From positions 1 to 64,000 of the forward strand of contig JAIQFR010000002.1 in the NCBI GenBank assembly GCA_020073205.1: a stretch of 64,000 nt of DNA, written 5' to 3'. Made by a program: the position numbers and the translations under genes. The first letter of the stretch is position 1. Each line of letters opens with the position of its first letter. The notes beneath the pieces were generated by a model, which saw only the letters and a program-made list of their open reading frames with translations, searched no databases and was not told the origin of the DNA. This stretch comes from Terriglobia bacterium (lineage in GTDB: Bacteria > Acidobacteriota > Polarisedimenticolia > Polarisedimenticolales > JAIQFR01). This document shows, in pieces, positions 41,609 through 50,291 of the stretch.

Positions 41609-42948
41609 GCCGCGACCTCCTGGCCCGCGTCGATGGCGCGCCTGAGATCGGCGACCGTCGCCGCCAGCGAGGATCCTTCCTCCTTCGGCTGGACCAGGAA
41701 CGCCCGGGTCTCGTCGCGGGACCTCAGCGCGGCGTCGACCTCCGCGCTGGCGCCCTTCCGGTAAGCCCCCAGGAGCACCAGGTCCTCGGCGTCCTTCAGG
41801 GCGGCCAGACGCGCGCGCAGCGCCCGCGCCAGATCCACGTGGTCTCGGGTCGCCACCTGGGGCATGAGCCGGCTGATGCTGGACAGCACGTCGACGGCCG
41901 GGAAATGCCCGCGTCCGGCGAGCTCGCGCGTCAGGATCACGTGCCCGTCCAGGAGGCTGCGCGCGGCATCCGCCACCGGGTCGTTCAGGTCGTCCCCCTC
42001 CACGTACACGGAGTAGAGCCCGGTGATGCTCCCGCCGTCCCGCACGGCGCCCGCCCGCTCGAGCATCCTCGGCAACAGGCTGAACACCGAGGGGGGATAG
42101 CCCTTCGTGGACGGCGGCTCGCCCATGGACAGCCCGACCTCGCGCTGGGCCATGGCGACGCGCGTCACCGAGTCCATGAGGAGAACCACGTGCCGCCCGC
42201 GGTCGCGGAAGTACTCCGCGGCGGCGGTCGCGGCCAGGGCGGCCCGGATCCGACGCATGGGCGGCTCGTCGGACGTGGCCACGAACACCACCGCGTGCTC
42301 GAGCCCCTCGTTGCCGAGGTCCTCCTCGATGAAGTCCCGCACCTCGCGGCCGCGCTCGCCGACGAGCGCGATCACCGCGACGTCGGCGCGGGCGTGGCGT
42401 GCGATCATGCCGAGGAGCACGCTCTTCCCGACGCCGCTTCCGGCGAAGATGCCGAGTCGCTGTCCCCGCCCGACGGTCACCAGGCCGTCGATGGAGCGGA
42501 TCCCGGTCACGAACGGCTCTCGTATCCGCTCCCGCTCCATGGCCGGCGGCGCCGGGGTCTCGAGCGGGTAGAGCGCCTCGGGCGGCGGAAGCGGCCGCTC
42601 GTCGAGGGGGTGCCCGTCGGCGTCGAGCACGCGCCCGAGCAGGTGGGGCCCGACCCCGACGGTCGGCCTGCGCCCGAGGGCCACGACGCGGGCGCCCACC
42701 GTGAGCCCGTGCAGCCGGTCCACGGGCATGGTGAAGACGCGGTTGCCGGAGAAGCCCACGACCTGGGCACGGGACACCGCCGTCCCCTCGGGGCTGAGAA
42801 GAAGGCACTCCTCCCCCACCGCGCTGGCGGGACCTTGGGATTCCACCGCGAGCCCCACGACCCGCAGCACCACCCCCTCCGAGCGGAACATCTGCGCGCG
42901 TCGGATCCGCTCCGGCGCGCCCTCGAGGTCTACCGCCGGCCGCGTCAT
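41605..42948 (-). CDS. fliI: Flagellum-specific ATPase FliI
   Basis: A 447-aa F1-beta-like ATPase with P-loop GSGVGKS (170-176), VALVGERGREVRDFIEE-type ALVGERGREVRDF, VVLLMDSVTRVAMAQREVGLSMGEPPSTKGYPPSVFSLLPRMLERAG, and GSITGLYSVYVEGDDLNDPVADAARSLLDGHVILTRELA. These are diagnostic for FliI/SctN. It drives substrate unfolding for export. ATG 42948 overlaps the fliH stop. Confidence 0.98.
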   Translation of the reverse strand: MTRPAVDLEGAPERIRRAQMFRSEGVVLRVVGLAVESQGPASAVGEECLLLSPEGTAVSRAQVVGFSGNRVFTMPVDRLHGLTVGARVVALGRRPTVGVGPHLLGRVLDADGHPLDERPLPPPEALYPLETPAPPAMERERIREPFVTGIRSIDGLVTVGRGQRLGIFAGSGVGKSVLLGMIARHARADVAVIALVGERGREVRDFIEEDLGNEGLEHAVVFVATSDEPPMRRIRAALAATAAAEYFRDRGRHVVLLMDSVTRVAMAQREVGLSMGEPPSTKGYPPSVFSLLPRMLERAGAVRDGGSITGLYSVYVEGDDLNDPVADAARSLLDGHVILTRELAGRGHFPAVDVLSSISRLMPQVATRDHVDLARALRARLAALKDAEDLVLLGAYRKGASAEVDAALRSRDETRAFLVQPKEEGSSLAATVADLRRAIDAGQEVAA

Positions 42949-43541
42949 CGGCCCGCCGTCGTGCCGAGGGCCGCGTCGCGAACCGCGTCGCGGGCGGTCT
43001 CGACCGTGGCGTCGACGGTGCCCACCGAGCTCTCCACGACGCATCCGCCGGGAGTCAAGGCCTCGTCGGCCACGATCTGGACCCGCCCGCGCTCGACCTC
43101 CCCGGCGAGCTCGCGGCCTACCGATTCGAGATCGCTCGGATGCAGGCGGGCCCTGGCGGACGCGGACGGCGGCAGCGCCTCGAGCGCCTCCCGGACGACC
43201 CTTGCGGCGACCGGATCCGACCGGTCGATCCGGGCGCGCGCGATCCTCGAGCCGGCCTCGAGGGCGATCTCGAGCAGGATCGACTCGTGCTGCCGGGTCA
43301 GGGAGCCCTCCGCCTCGGCGATGCGCTTGAGGGACGCCGCGGCCTCGGCTCGGAATCGATCCCTCTCCTCCTCGACCTCCGCGAGCGCTTGCCGGTGCCC
43401 CTCCGCCCACCCCTCCTCGCGCGCCCTCGCGGCGGCCGCCGCCATCGGGTCCTCCAGGGTGGCGGAAAGGACTTCCGCGAACGGGCGCCCCGCCGTCTCC
43501 GCCCGCTCGAGGACTCTCGGCGACCGGCGGCGCTCAGGCAT
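42945..43541 (-). CDS. fliH: Flagellar assembly protein FliH
   Basis: A 198-aa protein: an Ala/Glu-rich helical N-terminus (AREEGWAEGHRQALAEVEEERDRFRAEA), then a V-ATPase-E-like C-terminus (ILLEIALEAGSRIARARIDRSDPVAARVVREALEAL, RLHPSDLESVGREL, VQIVADEALTPGGCVVESSVGTVDATVE). It regulates FliI. It overlaps the fliG 3' end by 8 nt. Confidence 0.92.
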   Translation of the reverse strand: MPERRRSPRVLERAETAGRPFAEVLSATLEDPMAAAAARAREEGWAEGHRQALAEVEEERDRFRAEAAASLKRIAEAEGSLTRQHESILLEIALEAGSRIARARIDRSDPVAARVVREALEALPPSASARARLHPSDLESVGRELAGEVERGRVQIVADEALTPGGCVVESSVGTVDATVETARDAVRDAALGTTAGR

Positions 43542-44568
43542 CGGCGCCTCCAGCTCCGTCCCCCGCGCCGTCGGGCTCCCTGAAGCTCAGGCGCCCTTCC
43601 TCTTCGAGCTTCAGCGCCGCGGCCACGATCTCGTTCTGCGCCGTCGCCTTCTCCTCGGGGCGCACGCTCGAGAGGAACTCGATCTCGTCCTTGAGGATCC
43701 CGGCCGCGCGCTCGGAGAGGTTCTTCGTGATCTTCTGCGTCATCTCCTCCCGCTCGCCGTGCAGCGCCAGCGCCACGGTCTTCGTCTCCACCTGACGGAG
43801 GAGCTCCTGAATTCCCCTGTCGTCCGCCAGCAGCAGCGTGTCGAACGTGAAGACCCGGCTCCTCAGTTCCGCGGCCCGCTCCGGCTCCTGGGCCTCCATC
43901 TCCTCCAGCAGCCGCCGGGTCGCGGAGCGGCCGAGGCTGAGGAGAACGGCCGCCGTTCGCTCGATCCCGTCCGCGACCTCGAGATCCTCCTCCGCGGGCG
44001 CCACGCTCAGCCGCTCCTGGATCGTGGCCGCCACGTCGCTGAGGAGGTCGCCCCTCACCCGCCGCATGGTGGCCATTCGGAGCACGGTGCCGGAGCGCGC
44101 CGCCTCGGGGAGCGCCGCCAGCGCGCGCGCGGCTCTCGCCGGGGGAAGGTGGAGCAGGACCAGTGCCGTGGTCTGCGGATGCTCGTCCGCCAGCGTGCGC
44201 GCCAGCATCTCCGGCGAGGCGTCCAGCACGGGTCCCAGCATCCGCGACGCGGGATCCTTGGTGCGGCCCAGAAGCGCGTCCAGCTGCTCCAGCGGGAGGT
44301 CCGCGCGGGAGAGGATCCTGCGGGCGATCTCCGGACCTCCGCGGTCCGTCTCGGGCCGGACCGCGTCCACGAAGTAGTCGCCCAGCACGCGTTCCGCGAG
44401 TCGGGGGTCGATCGGCCCGAGCCCGGCGACCTCCCGGGCGACGCGGCCGATCTGGTCGCGGGAGAGATGGCGCAGGAGCTTTCCCGCGGTTTCCTCCCCC
44501 AGGAGCACGAACAGGATGGCGGCCTTGCGGGGGCCGGGCAGGTCGAGGACGGAAGTCGTCTCGGGCAT
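43534..44568 (-). CDS. fliG: Flagellar motor switch protein FliG
   Basis: A 344-aa protein with three FliG domains. N-terminal: GPRKAAILFVLLGEETAGKLLRHLSRDQIGRVAREVAGL. Middle: LDASPEMLARTLADEHPQTTALVLLHLPPARAARALAALPEAAR. C-terminal torque domain: RVFTFDTLLLADDRGIQELLRQVETKTVALALHGEREEMTQKITKNLSERAAGILKDEIEFLSSVRPEEKATAQNEIVAAALKLEEEGRLSF. It links FliF to the C-ring. It begins 3 nt after fliF. Confidence 0.96.
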   Translation of the reverse strand: MPETTSVLDLPGPRKAAILFVLLGEETAGKLLRHLSRDQIGRVAREVAGLGPIDPRLAERVLGDYFVDAVRPETDRGGPEIARRILSRADLPLEQLDALLGRTKDPASRMLGPVLDASPEMLARTLADEHPQTTALVLLHLPPARAARALAALPEAARSGTVLRMATMRRVRGDLLSDVAATIQERLSVAPAEEDLEVADGIERTAAVLLSLGRSATRRLLEEMEAQEPERAAELRSRVFTFDTLLLADDRGIQELLRQVETKTVALALHGEREEMTQKITKNLSERAAGILKDEIEFLSSVRPEEKATAQNEIVAAALKLEEEGRLSFREPDGAGDGAGGADA

Positions 44569-44571
44569 GGC

Positions 44572-46161
44572 CTACTCCCCGCGGTGTCCGCCGAGCCATC
44601 CGCGCACGACGAGCGCGGCGGCCTCGGGATGCTGGCCGGCGGCCTCGATGAGCTTGCGGCGGAGCTCGCCACCCGCCCCGGCCGCCCCGGGGAGCGCGCC
44701 GGAGCCGAGGCTCGCCTGCAGCTCCGCGATGGTCGGCGGGTGCCCGCCGGCGCCGGCGGGGGCGCGCATGCCGCGCAGCACGGCGATCGCCGGACGGATC
44801 ACCAGCAGCACGACGAGCAGCACCGCCAGGGGCAGCGCGGAGTAGCGGACGATCTGGACGGCGATCCCCCAGCGGTCTCCCCGCTCCTGCTTCGCGTCGG
44901 CCGACGCGCCGGCGCCGCCGTCGAACGGGATGTTCTCCACGATGAGGACGTCTCCCCGGGGTTCGTTGATCCCCACGGCGGCCCGCACCAGGTCGGTGAT
45001 CTTCTTCATCTCCTGCTCGGTCCGAGGCGTGGACTTGCGTTCGGTCTTGCCGTCGGCGCCGGGCGCTTCGACGATCGCGTTGTCCACCACCACCGCGACC
45101 GATTGGCGCGAGAGCTTGCCGACCGGCTCGGCGATCATGGCGACGGTCTTGTTGATCTCGAAGTTCGTGGTGCTGGACTGGGACTCGTCGCCCCCTGCGG
45201 AGCCCGCCGCGGGGACGGGCGTGCCTCCCGGAAGATTCGAGGCGGTGCCGGGGATCCCGCCGCCGGAGCCGGCCTGGCGCCGGGTCTTGCTCTTCTGCTC
45301 GCTTCGGACGACGGCGACGTCCGGGTCGTATTTCTCCTCGACCCGCTGCACGCGCGCCATGTCCAGCTCGACCGTGGCGCGCGCGCGAACCCGATCGGTG
45401 CCGACGACCGGCTCGAGGATGGACACGAGCGTGGTCTCGAGGCCGGTCTCGAGGGCGCGCTTGGCCTCGAGCTGCGAGGCCGACATGGCCTCGCTCGCCT
45501 CGGCGCCGCCACCGGACAGCATCCGCCCGTTGCCGTCGATGACGCTCACCCGGGACGGGTCCAGCCCCTCGACGCCGCTCGCGACGAGGTGCGCGATCGC
45601 CCGGACCTGGTTGCCCGAAGGCGTCCGGCCCGGTTTCAGCCGGACGACCACGGACGCGCTCGGCTCCTTGCGCTCGTCGGCGAAGACGGAGGCCGGTGGG
45701 AGCGCGAGGTGGACCCGTGCCGACTCCACCCCGTCGATCCCCTGGATCGTGCGGCCCAGCTCGCGCTCGAGCGCGCGGCGGTAGTTCACGTTCTGCACGA
45801 AGTCCGAAAGTCCGAACGATGGCTTGTCGAAGATCTCGAAGCCCACCCCGCCGCCGCGCGGAAGCCCGTCGGCTGCCAGCTCGAGGCGGACCTCGTCCAC
45901 CCGCTCGACGGGGACCTCGATCACCGTACCGCCCGGGCCGAGCCGGTAGGGGATCTGCTTCTCCTTGAGCGCGGAGATCACCGGTCCCGCATCCTCGCCG
46001 CGGAGGTTGCTGAAGAGGACCCCGTAGCGGATGCGTGAGGCGTAGACGCTGAGCCCCCAGACCACCCCGGCGAGAGCGGCCACGCCGAGCACGATCTGGA
46101 TCCTCTGCCGCACCGTCAGCCGCGCGAGCGCGCTTCGAACGTCGTCCGTCATGCCGGCCAT
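44572..46161 (-). CDS. fliF: Flagellar MS-ring protein FliF
   Basis: A 529-aa protein. First membrane helix at about 20-42; then the YscJ-like ring domains (GVLFSNLRGEDAGPVISALKEKQIPYRLGPGG, GFEIFDKPSFGLSDFVQNVNYRRALERELGRTIQGIDGVESARVHLALPP). A second helix lies at about 440-462 (LPLAVLLVVLLVIRPAIAVL). The C-terminal tail binds FliG. ATG 46161, or ATG three codons later. It lies 37 nt after fliE. Confidence 0.97.
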   Translation of the reverse strand: MAGMTDDVRSALARLTVRQRIQIVLGVAALAGVVWGLSVYASRIRYGVLFSNLRGEDAGPVISALKEKQIPYRLGPGGTVIEVPVERVDEVRLELAADGLPRGGGVGFEIFDKPSFGLSDFVQNVNYRRALERELGRTIQGIDGVESARVHLALPPASVFADERKEPSASVVVRLKPGRTPSGNQVRAIAHLVASGVEGLDPSRVSVIDGNGRMLSGGGAEASEAMSASQLEAKRALETGLETTLVSILEPVVGTDRVRARATVELDMARVQRVEEKYDPDVAVVRSEQKSKTRRQAGSGGGIPGTASNLPGGTPVPAAGSAGGDESQSSTTNFEINKTVAMIAEPVGKLSRQSVAVVVDNAIVEAPGADGKTERKSTPRTEQEMKKITDLVRAAVGINEPRGDVLIVENIPFDGGAGASADAKQERGDRWGIAVQIVRYSALPLAVLLVVLLVIRPAIAVLRGMRAPAGAGGHPPTIAELQASLGSGALPGAAGAGGELRRKLIEAAGQHPEAAALVVRGWLGGHRGE

Positions 46162-46198
46162 CGCGTCACCCCGTCGCGGGATCCGCCCCCGAGGATCG

Positions 46199-46519
46199 TC
46201 ACGAGCCCATCCTCATGACCTCCCGGTAGGCGTCCACGAGCTTGTTGCGGACCTCCATCATGGTCTTGAACGCGACCTCCGCTTCCTCGATCCTGATCAG
46301 CACGTCGTGGAGATCGACGTCGTCGCCTCGAGCGAACGAGGCCTGAGCGGACTCGCTCTCCTTCTGGAGGCGGTCGACCGAGTCGATGGCTTCCTTCAGG
46401 CTGACGCCGAAATCGGCCCCCGCCTTGCGCGCCCCCCCCACCTGCGTCGGGCGCTCGACGCCTTCCGGTCCCGTGATGCTTCCGATCCTCGGAATCGTCG
46501 CGAGCGGGTCCATGTTCAC
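46199..46519 (-). CDS. fliE: Flagellar MS-ring-rod junction protein FliE
   Basis: A 106-aa protein ending IRIEEAEVAFKTMMEVRNKLVDAYREVMRM, the FliE signature, preceded by VSLKEAIDSVDRLQKESESAQASFARGDDVDLHDVL. The start is GTG at 46519 overlapping the flgC stop (GTGA), or ATG two codons on. It joins MS-ring to rod. Confidence 0.96.
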   Translation of the reverse strand: MNMDPLATIPRIGSITGPEGVERPTQVGGARKAGADFGVSLKEAIDSVDRLQKESESAQASFARGDDVDLHDVLIRIEEAEVAFKTMMEVRNKLVDAYREVMRMGS

Positions 46520-46941
46520 CTCACGATCCCGAGCGCGGAGCGGAGCATGTCGCGAACGCTGCGGACGGTGGTGATGTTGGCCTCGTAGGAGCGCGTGGCC
46601 GAGAGCATGTCCACCATCTCCTGCACCGGATCGACGTTGGGGTAGGCGACGAACCCGTCCTTGTCGGCGTCAGGATGGCCCGGCTCGAACCGCCGAACGG
46701 GGGGCGCGGGGTCCTCGACGATCCTCTCGACCCGGACCGAGCGGAGCGCGACCCCCAGCTCGTCGCCGAACGACGCCTCGACGGGGTCGGCGGTGAACAC
46801 GGGCTCCTTCCGCTTGTAGGGCCCGCCTTCGGGCGTGCGGGTCGTCCGGGAGTTGGCGAGGTTGGAGGCGACGACCTCCATGCGCGTTCGCTGCGCCGAC
46901 AGGCCGGCGGCGCAGATCGCGAGGGCGCGGCTCAGGCTCAT
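46516..46941 (-). CDS. flgC: Flagellar proximal rod protein FlgC
   Basis: A 141-aa protein: MSLSRALAICAAGLSAQRTRMEVVASNLANSRTTRTPEGGPYKRKEPVF and VAYPNVDPVQEMVDMLSATRSYEANITTVRSVRDMLRSALGIVR. The family NPxG-like segment reads YPNVDPVQEMVDM. It overlaps the flgB stop (ATGA). Confidence 0.97.
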   Translation of the reverse strand: MSLSRALAICAAGLSAQRTRMEVVASNLANSRTTRTPEGGPYKRKEPVFTADPVEASFGDELGVALRSVRVERIVEDPAPPVRRFEPGHPDADKDGFVAYPNVDPVQEMVDMLSATRSYEANITTVRSVRDMLRSALGIVR

Positions 46942-47342
46942 GATCCGTTCCTCCCGTCGGTGGCGGCGTAGATCAGGAGGGCGAAGCGCTTGCGGACCAT
47001 CTCCGCCGCGCCCTGGTACCGACCTTGAAGCGACGCGAGGAGCGTCATCTCCCGATCGACGTCCACCGTGTTGCCGTCGTTGCGGATGCGGTTCGCCGGG
47101 ACCTCGAGGACGGTGCCGGGATCCTCGGAAACCCCCGTGGAGGGTAGATGGCGCGGGTCGGTCCGCTCCACGTCGAGGCTGCCGGCCATCTCGAGCGCCT
47201 CCTGGAACCGGACGTCGAGCGACCGGTAGCCCGGCGTGTCGATGTTGGCCAGATTCGACGCGGCGATCGCGGAGCGCTTCGCCGCCCGGTCGAGGACGCT
47301 CCTGAGCGCGGACACGGTCGCATCGTGCACCGGTTCGGTCAA
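46938..47342 (-). CDS. flgB: Flagellar proximal rod protein FlgB
   Basis: A 134-aa protein with AKRSAIAASNLANIDTPGYRSLDVRFQEALEMA and a C-terminal NDGNTVDVDREMTLLASLQGRYQGAAEMVRKRF, typical of FlgB. The start is TTG at 47342, overlapping the stop of the 63-aa ORF (TTGA) with GGAGGG 6 nt upstream. GTG four codons later is a weaker alternative. Confidence 0.95.
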   Translation of the reverse strand: MTEPVHDATVSALRSVLDRAAKRSAIAASNLANIDTPGYRSLDVRFQEALEMAGSLDVERTDPRHLPSTGVSEDPGTVLEVPANRIRNDGNTVDVDREMTLLASLQGRYQGAAEMVRKRFALLIYAATDGRNGS

Positions 47343-47530
47343 AGCCCACCCTCCCGTCGGCCCCGTTCGCGTCGGAACCGGGCAACAACCGTGCCCTCCG
47401 CACCCCGACGGGCCGATGCCCGTTTCGCGGCGGAATGCGTCTTCTGTGCCTCCGCGGCGGCAAGGGACCGCCGCCGGGCGGCCGTCGCCGGCCGCATCGG
47501 GGTCGGCTCGAAGCGGCGCTCCTCAGTCAT
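47339..47530 (-). CDS. Small basic protein between flrC and flgB
   Basis: A 63-aa Arg/Ala-rich frame (MTEERRFEPTPMRPATAARR, ending RFRRERGRREGGL). Its ATG overlaps the stop of the regulator gene by 4 nt (ATGA), and its stop overlaps the flgB start by 4 nt (TTGA). This double coupling is the pattern of genuine genes throughout this operon and is the main evidence. Composition is low-complexity and no family is recognised. It could serve only as a translational bridge to flgB. Confidence 0.5.
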   Translation of the reverse strand: MTEERRFEPTPMRPATAARRRSLAAAEAQKTHSAAKRASARRGAEGTVVARFRRERGRREGGL

Positions 47531-48849
47531 CGCGCGGGCTCCGCGAGCGGCGTGCCGGCGTCCCGGTACTGCTTCAGCTTGTGCCGCAGCGTGCGGGGAG
47601 AGATGCCGAGCGCCGCGGCGGCCTCGGTGCGGTTCCCTCCGGTTTCGTGGAGGATTCTGCCGATCGCGTCGCGCTCGGCCTCCTCGAGGGGCCGCGCCAC
47701 GGACCCTCGCGGCTCTTTCGGCCGCAGCGCGGGCTCGAGGTCGAGATGGCGCGCGTCGATCGGCTCGCCGCCCGCGAGGATGGCAGCTCGGTGGAGCGCG
47801 TTCTGCAGCTCGCGGACATTCCCGGGCCACGGGTGCGCCTTGAGCCTCGCGAGAGCGGCGGGCGTCAGCGCCGCCTCGGGGCCGGCGTAGAGCCGCACAA
47901 AGCGCAGCGCGAGCGGCTCGAGATCCCCCTCGCGCTCCCTCAGCGGCGGGATGGAGATCGGCATCACGCGCAGGCGGTAGTACAGGTCCTCGCGGAAGCG
48001 GCCGGCGCCGACCTCCTCGCGCAGGTTCTTGTTCGTGGCCGCCACGACGCGCACGTTCACGCGCACCGGCGTCTCGGAGCCGACGGGTTGGATCAGGGGG
48101 TCCTGCAGCACGCGCAGCAGTCTCGCCTGGAGATCGGCGCTCATCTCGCCGATCTCGTCCAGGAGGAGCGTTCCGCCGTCGGCCAGCTCGAAGTGCCCCT
48201 TGCGGTCCTTGAGCGCCCCGGTGAACGCTCCCTTGCAATGGCCGAACAGCTCCGCCTCCAACAGATCCCGCGGGAGGGCCGCGCAGTTGATCGCCACGAA
48301 CGGCCCGGACGCCCTCGGGCTCTCCCGGTGGATCAGGCGAGCGAAGACCTCCTTGCCGGCCCCCGATTCCGCCTCGAGCAGGACCGTGACGTCCGAGCGC
48401 GCGGCGCGCAGCGCGAGCTCCACCGCGCGCAACGTCACCGGGTCCTCCGCGACGAGATCGTCGCTCCCCGCCTGGGGCCCCGGCACGTTCCGCTCCAGGG
48501 CCGCGTCCACGGCGCGGGCGAGGGCTTCGGGAGAGAAGGGCTTCATGAGGTAGTCCGTTGCGCCGTCCCGGACGCACGAGACCGCCGACTCCACGGTGGC
48601 GAAGGCGGTGACCACCACGACCCTCGACGAGGGGCTGAGCGCCCGCACGCGACGCACCAGCTCGTGGCCGTCGAGACCCGGCATGCGGAGGTCGGTGACG
48701 ACCACGCCATAGGGCCTGCGGGCCAGCGCGCGGAGCGCCTCGTCGCCGCCTTGAGCGCGATCCACGGCGTGGCCGAGCCGGCTCAGCACGCGCTCCATGG
48801 CCAGCGCCATCTGGGGCTCGTCGTCCACCACGAGAATCCGCTCAGGCAT
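47527..48849 (-). CDS. flrC: Sigma54-dependent response regulator, FlrC/FleR-like
   Basis: A 440-aa NtrC-family regulator. Receiver domain with phosphoacceptor Asp53 (VVVTDLRMPG), Thr81 and Lys103. AAA+ domain with Walker A ESGAGKE near 161-167, GAFTGA at 207-212, GGTLLLDEIGEM. C-terminal Fis-type HTH (GGNRTEAAAALGISPRTLRHKLKQY). Paired with the kinase gene by an 8-nt overlap and located before flgB, it matches FlrC/FleR, the activator of hook-basal-body sigma54 promoters. Sigma54-type sites occur before flrB, fliK, flgD and flgF. Confidence 0.9.
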   Translation of the reverse strand: MPERILVVDDEPQMALAMERVLSRLGHAVDRAQGGDEALRALARRPYGVVVTDLRMPGLDGHELVRRVRALSPSSRVVVVTAFATVESAVSCVRDGATDYLMKPFSPEALARAVDAALERNVPGPQAGSDDLVAEDPVTLRAVELALRAARSDVTVLLEAESGAGKEVFARLIHRESPRASGPFVAINCAALPRDLLEAELFGHCKGAFTGALKDRKGHFELADGGTLLLDEIGEMSADLQARLLRVLQDPLIQPVGSETPVRVNVRVVAATNKNLREEVGAGRFREDLYYRLRVMPISIPPLREREGDLEPLALRFVRLYAGPEAALTPAALARLKAHPWPGNVRELQNALHRAAILAGGEPIDARHLDLEPALRPKEPRGSVARPLEEAERDAIGRILHETGGNRTEAAAALGISPRTLRHKLKQYRDAGTPLAEPAR

Positions 48850-50005
48850 CGGCTCCCTCCGGGATGACGCCGGCGGGGATCTCGACTCGGGCTCGCGTTC
48901 CCTTCCCCGGGGCGCTGTCGAGAGCGATCCGTCCCGCGTGTCTCTCCACGATCCGATGAACGATGGACAGGCCGAGGCCGGTTCCCCCCTCGGCCCGCGT
49001 GAAGAACGGGTCGAACACCCTTGGCAGGTCTTCCGGGGCGATGCCGCGTCCCGTGTCCTCGACGACGAGCACCCCACGATCTCCCTCGACGCGCGCGGCG
49101 ACCGCGATCACCCCGCCGGGCTCCGTCGCCGCGAGGGCGTTGCCCAGCAGGTTCAGGAGGACCTGCCGCAGACCTTCCGGATCGGCCGCCACCGTGCAGG
49201 AAGCCGTCGCCGGCGGCCCAAGGAGTCGCACGCCGCGCAGCGAGCAGGCGGGGGCGAGCAGCGAGCAGGCATCGGCGGCCAGGGCGGCGAGATCAGTCGA
49301 GCGCCTCTTGCCCCCGGAGGGCGAGGCGAACGCCAACAGGTTCGAGACGGTCGTCTCGAGACCGGCGGTGGCGGAGAGGATCTGGTCGCTCATGTCGCGG
49401 AGCGCGTCCTCCCCCTCGAGATCGTCACGCAGCATGCTGGCGAACAGGCGGATGCTCCCCAGCGGGTTGCGCACCTCGTGGGCGATCTCGGCCGCCATGC
49501 GGCCCAGCGCCTCGAGATGTCGCCGCCGGCCGTCTTCCTCTTCCTCGAGACGGATCTCGGTCACGTCCTGCACGGTCACGACCCGCGTCGGCTCGTCCTC
49601 CGAGGTCGGAACCACGGTGACGGCCAGGTCGCGCGGCCCCTCCGCGGTCCCGCGGCGCAGCCTCACCGCTCTCCCGGCGGTGCACCCCGACACGAGACGC
49701 GCGAGGTCCGGATCCCTTAGGAGCCCCCCGGCCTCTCCCAATCCCAGCCGCTCGAACGCCCGGTTCGTGCGAAGCAACGTGCCCTCGGCGGAAACGACCG
49801 CGACGCCGCCGTCCAAGGCGTCGAGGACCGCCTCGAGGCGGCGGTGGGCGGTGAGCAGCTCGCGTTCCAGCCGCTCCACCGTTCGCTGCAGGAAACCGTG
49901 CCGGTCTTCGAGCGCGACCGCCACCTGCTCGAATCGGTGGAATGCCTCCGCCAGGAGAGACCCGGTCGCGGCAATAGGGTCGCCGACACGCGGGATGGTT
50001 TGCAT
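48842..50005 (-). CDS. flrB: Cytoplasmic histidine kinase, FlrB/FleS-like
   Basis: A 387-aa kinase without membrane helices. Residues about 40-60 form a coiled coil; a PAS domain follows (VLDALDGGVAVVSAEGTLLRTNRAFERLGLG). HisKA has AAEIAHEVRNPLGSIRL with phosphorylated His176. HATPase_c has LRQVLLNLLGNALAA, VEDTGRGIAPEDLPRVFDPFFT and GGTGLGLSIVHRIV. Start ATG 50005 lies only about 4 nt from the start site predicted by the sigma54 site, so a leaderless message or a later start is possible. Cognate partner of the adjacent regulator. Confidence 0.88.
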   Translation of the reverse strand: MQTIPRVGDPIAATGSLLAEAFHRFEQVAVALEDRHGFLQRTVERLERELLTAHRRLEAVLDALDGGVAVVSAEGTLLRTNRAFERLGLGEAGGLLRDPDLARLVSGCTAGRAVRLRRGTAEGPRDLAVTVVPTSEDEPTRVVTVQDVTEIRLEEEEDGRRRHLEALGRMAAEIAHEVRNPLGSIRLFASMLRDDLEGEDALRDMSDQILSATAGLETTVSNLLAFASPSGGKRRSTDLAALAADACSLLAPACSLRGVRLLGPPATASCTVAADPEGLRQVLLNLLGNALAATEPGGVIAVAARVEGDRGVLVVEDTGRGIAPEDLPRVFDPFFTRAEGGTGLGLSIVHRIVERHAGRIALDSAPGKGTRARVEIPAGVIPEGADA

Positions 50006-50019
50006 CGTGGGATGCCCTG

Positions 50020-50035
50020 TGCAACCGGCGTTCCA
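50020..50035 (-). promoter_or_regulatory. Sigma54 (-24/-12) promoter of flrB
   Basis: The minus strand reads TGGAACGCCGGTTGCA: one mismatch to TGGCACG-N4-TTGCA, exact 10-nt GG-to-GC spacing and perfect -12 element. It is the best -12 match of the four found. The predicted start site is near 50009. Confidence 0.75.
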
Positions 50036-50291
50036 TCGATGCCCTCGACGCCGAAGTGGCGTGGAATGATCGGATTGCATCGCGAGCGCTGGCCGGAGGA
50101 CCTCGAAGGCGTCGTGGCGCCGACACTCCTCTGCCGCGACCGGGGTCGGGATCTCGACGCTCGACGGCCCTGGCGCTCTCGGCGGATTGGCCCCGCTCAA
50201 GGCCTGGTCGGAGAATGCCGATGAGAGATCGAGTCTTCGTGCGCGGGGGAAGGGCCGGCTCGGCGAAGAGCCGGGTCCGACGGGTCGTCTC

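Noticed and set aside
40963-46038. 1691-aa plus-strand open frame opposite fliJ-fliF
   Set aside because: Longest frame in the window but compositionally a shadow of several well-recognised minus-strand genes.
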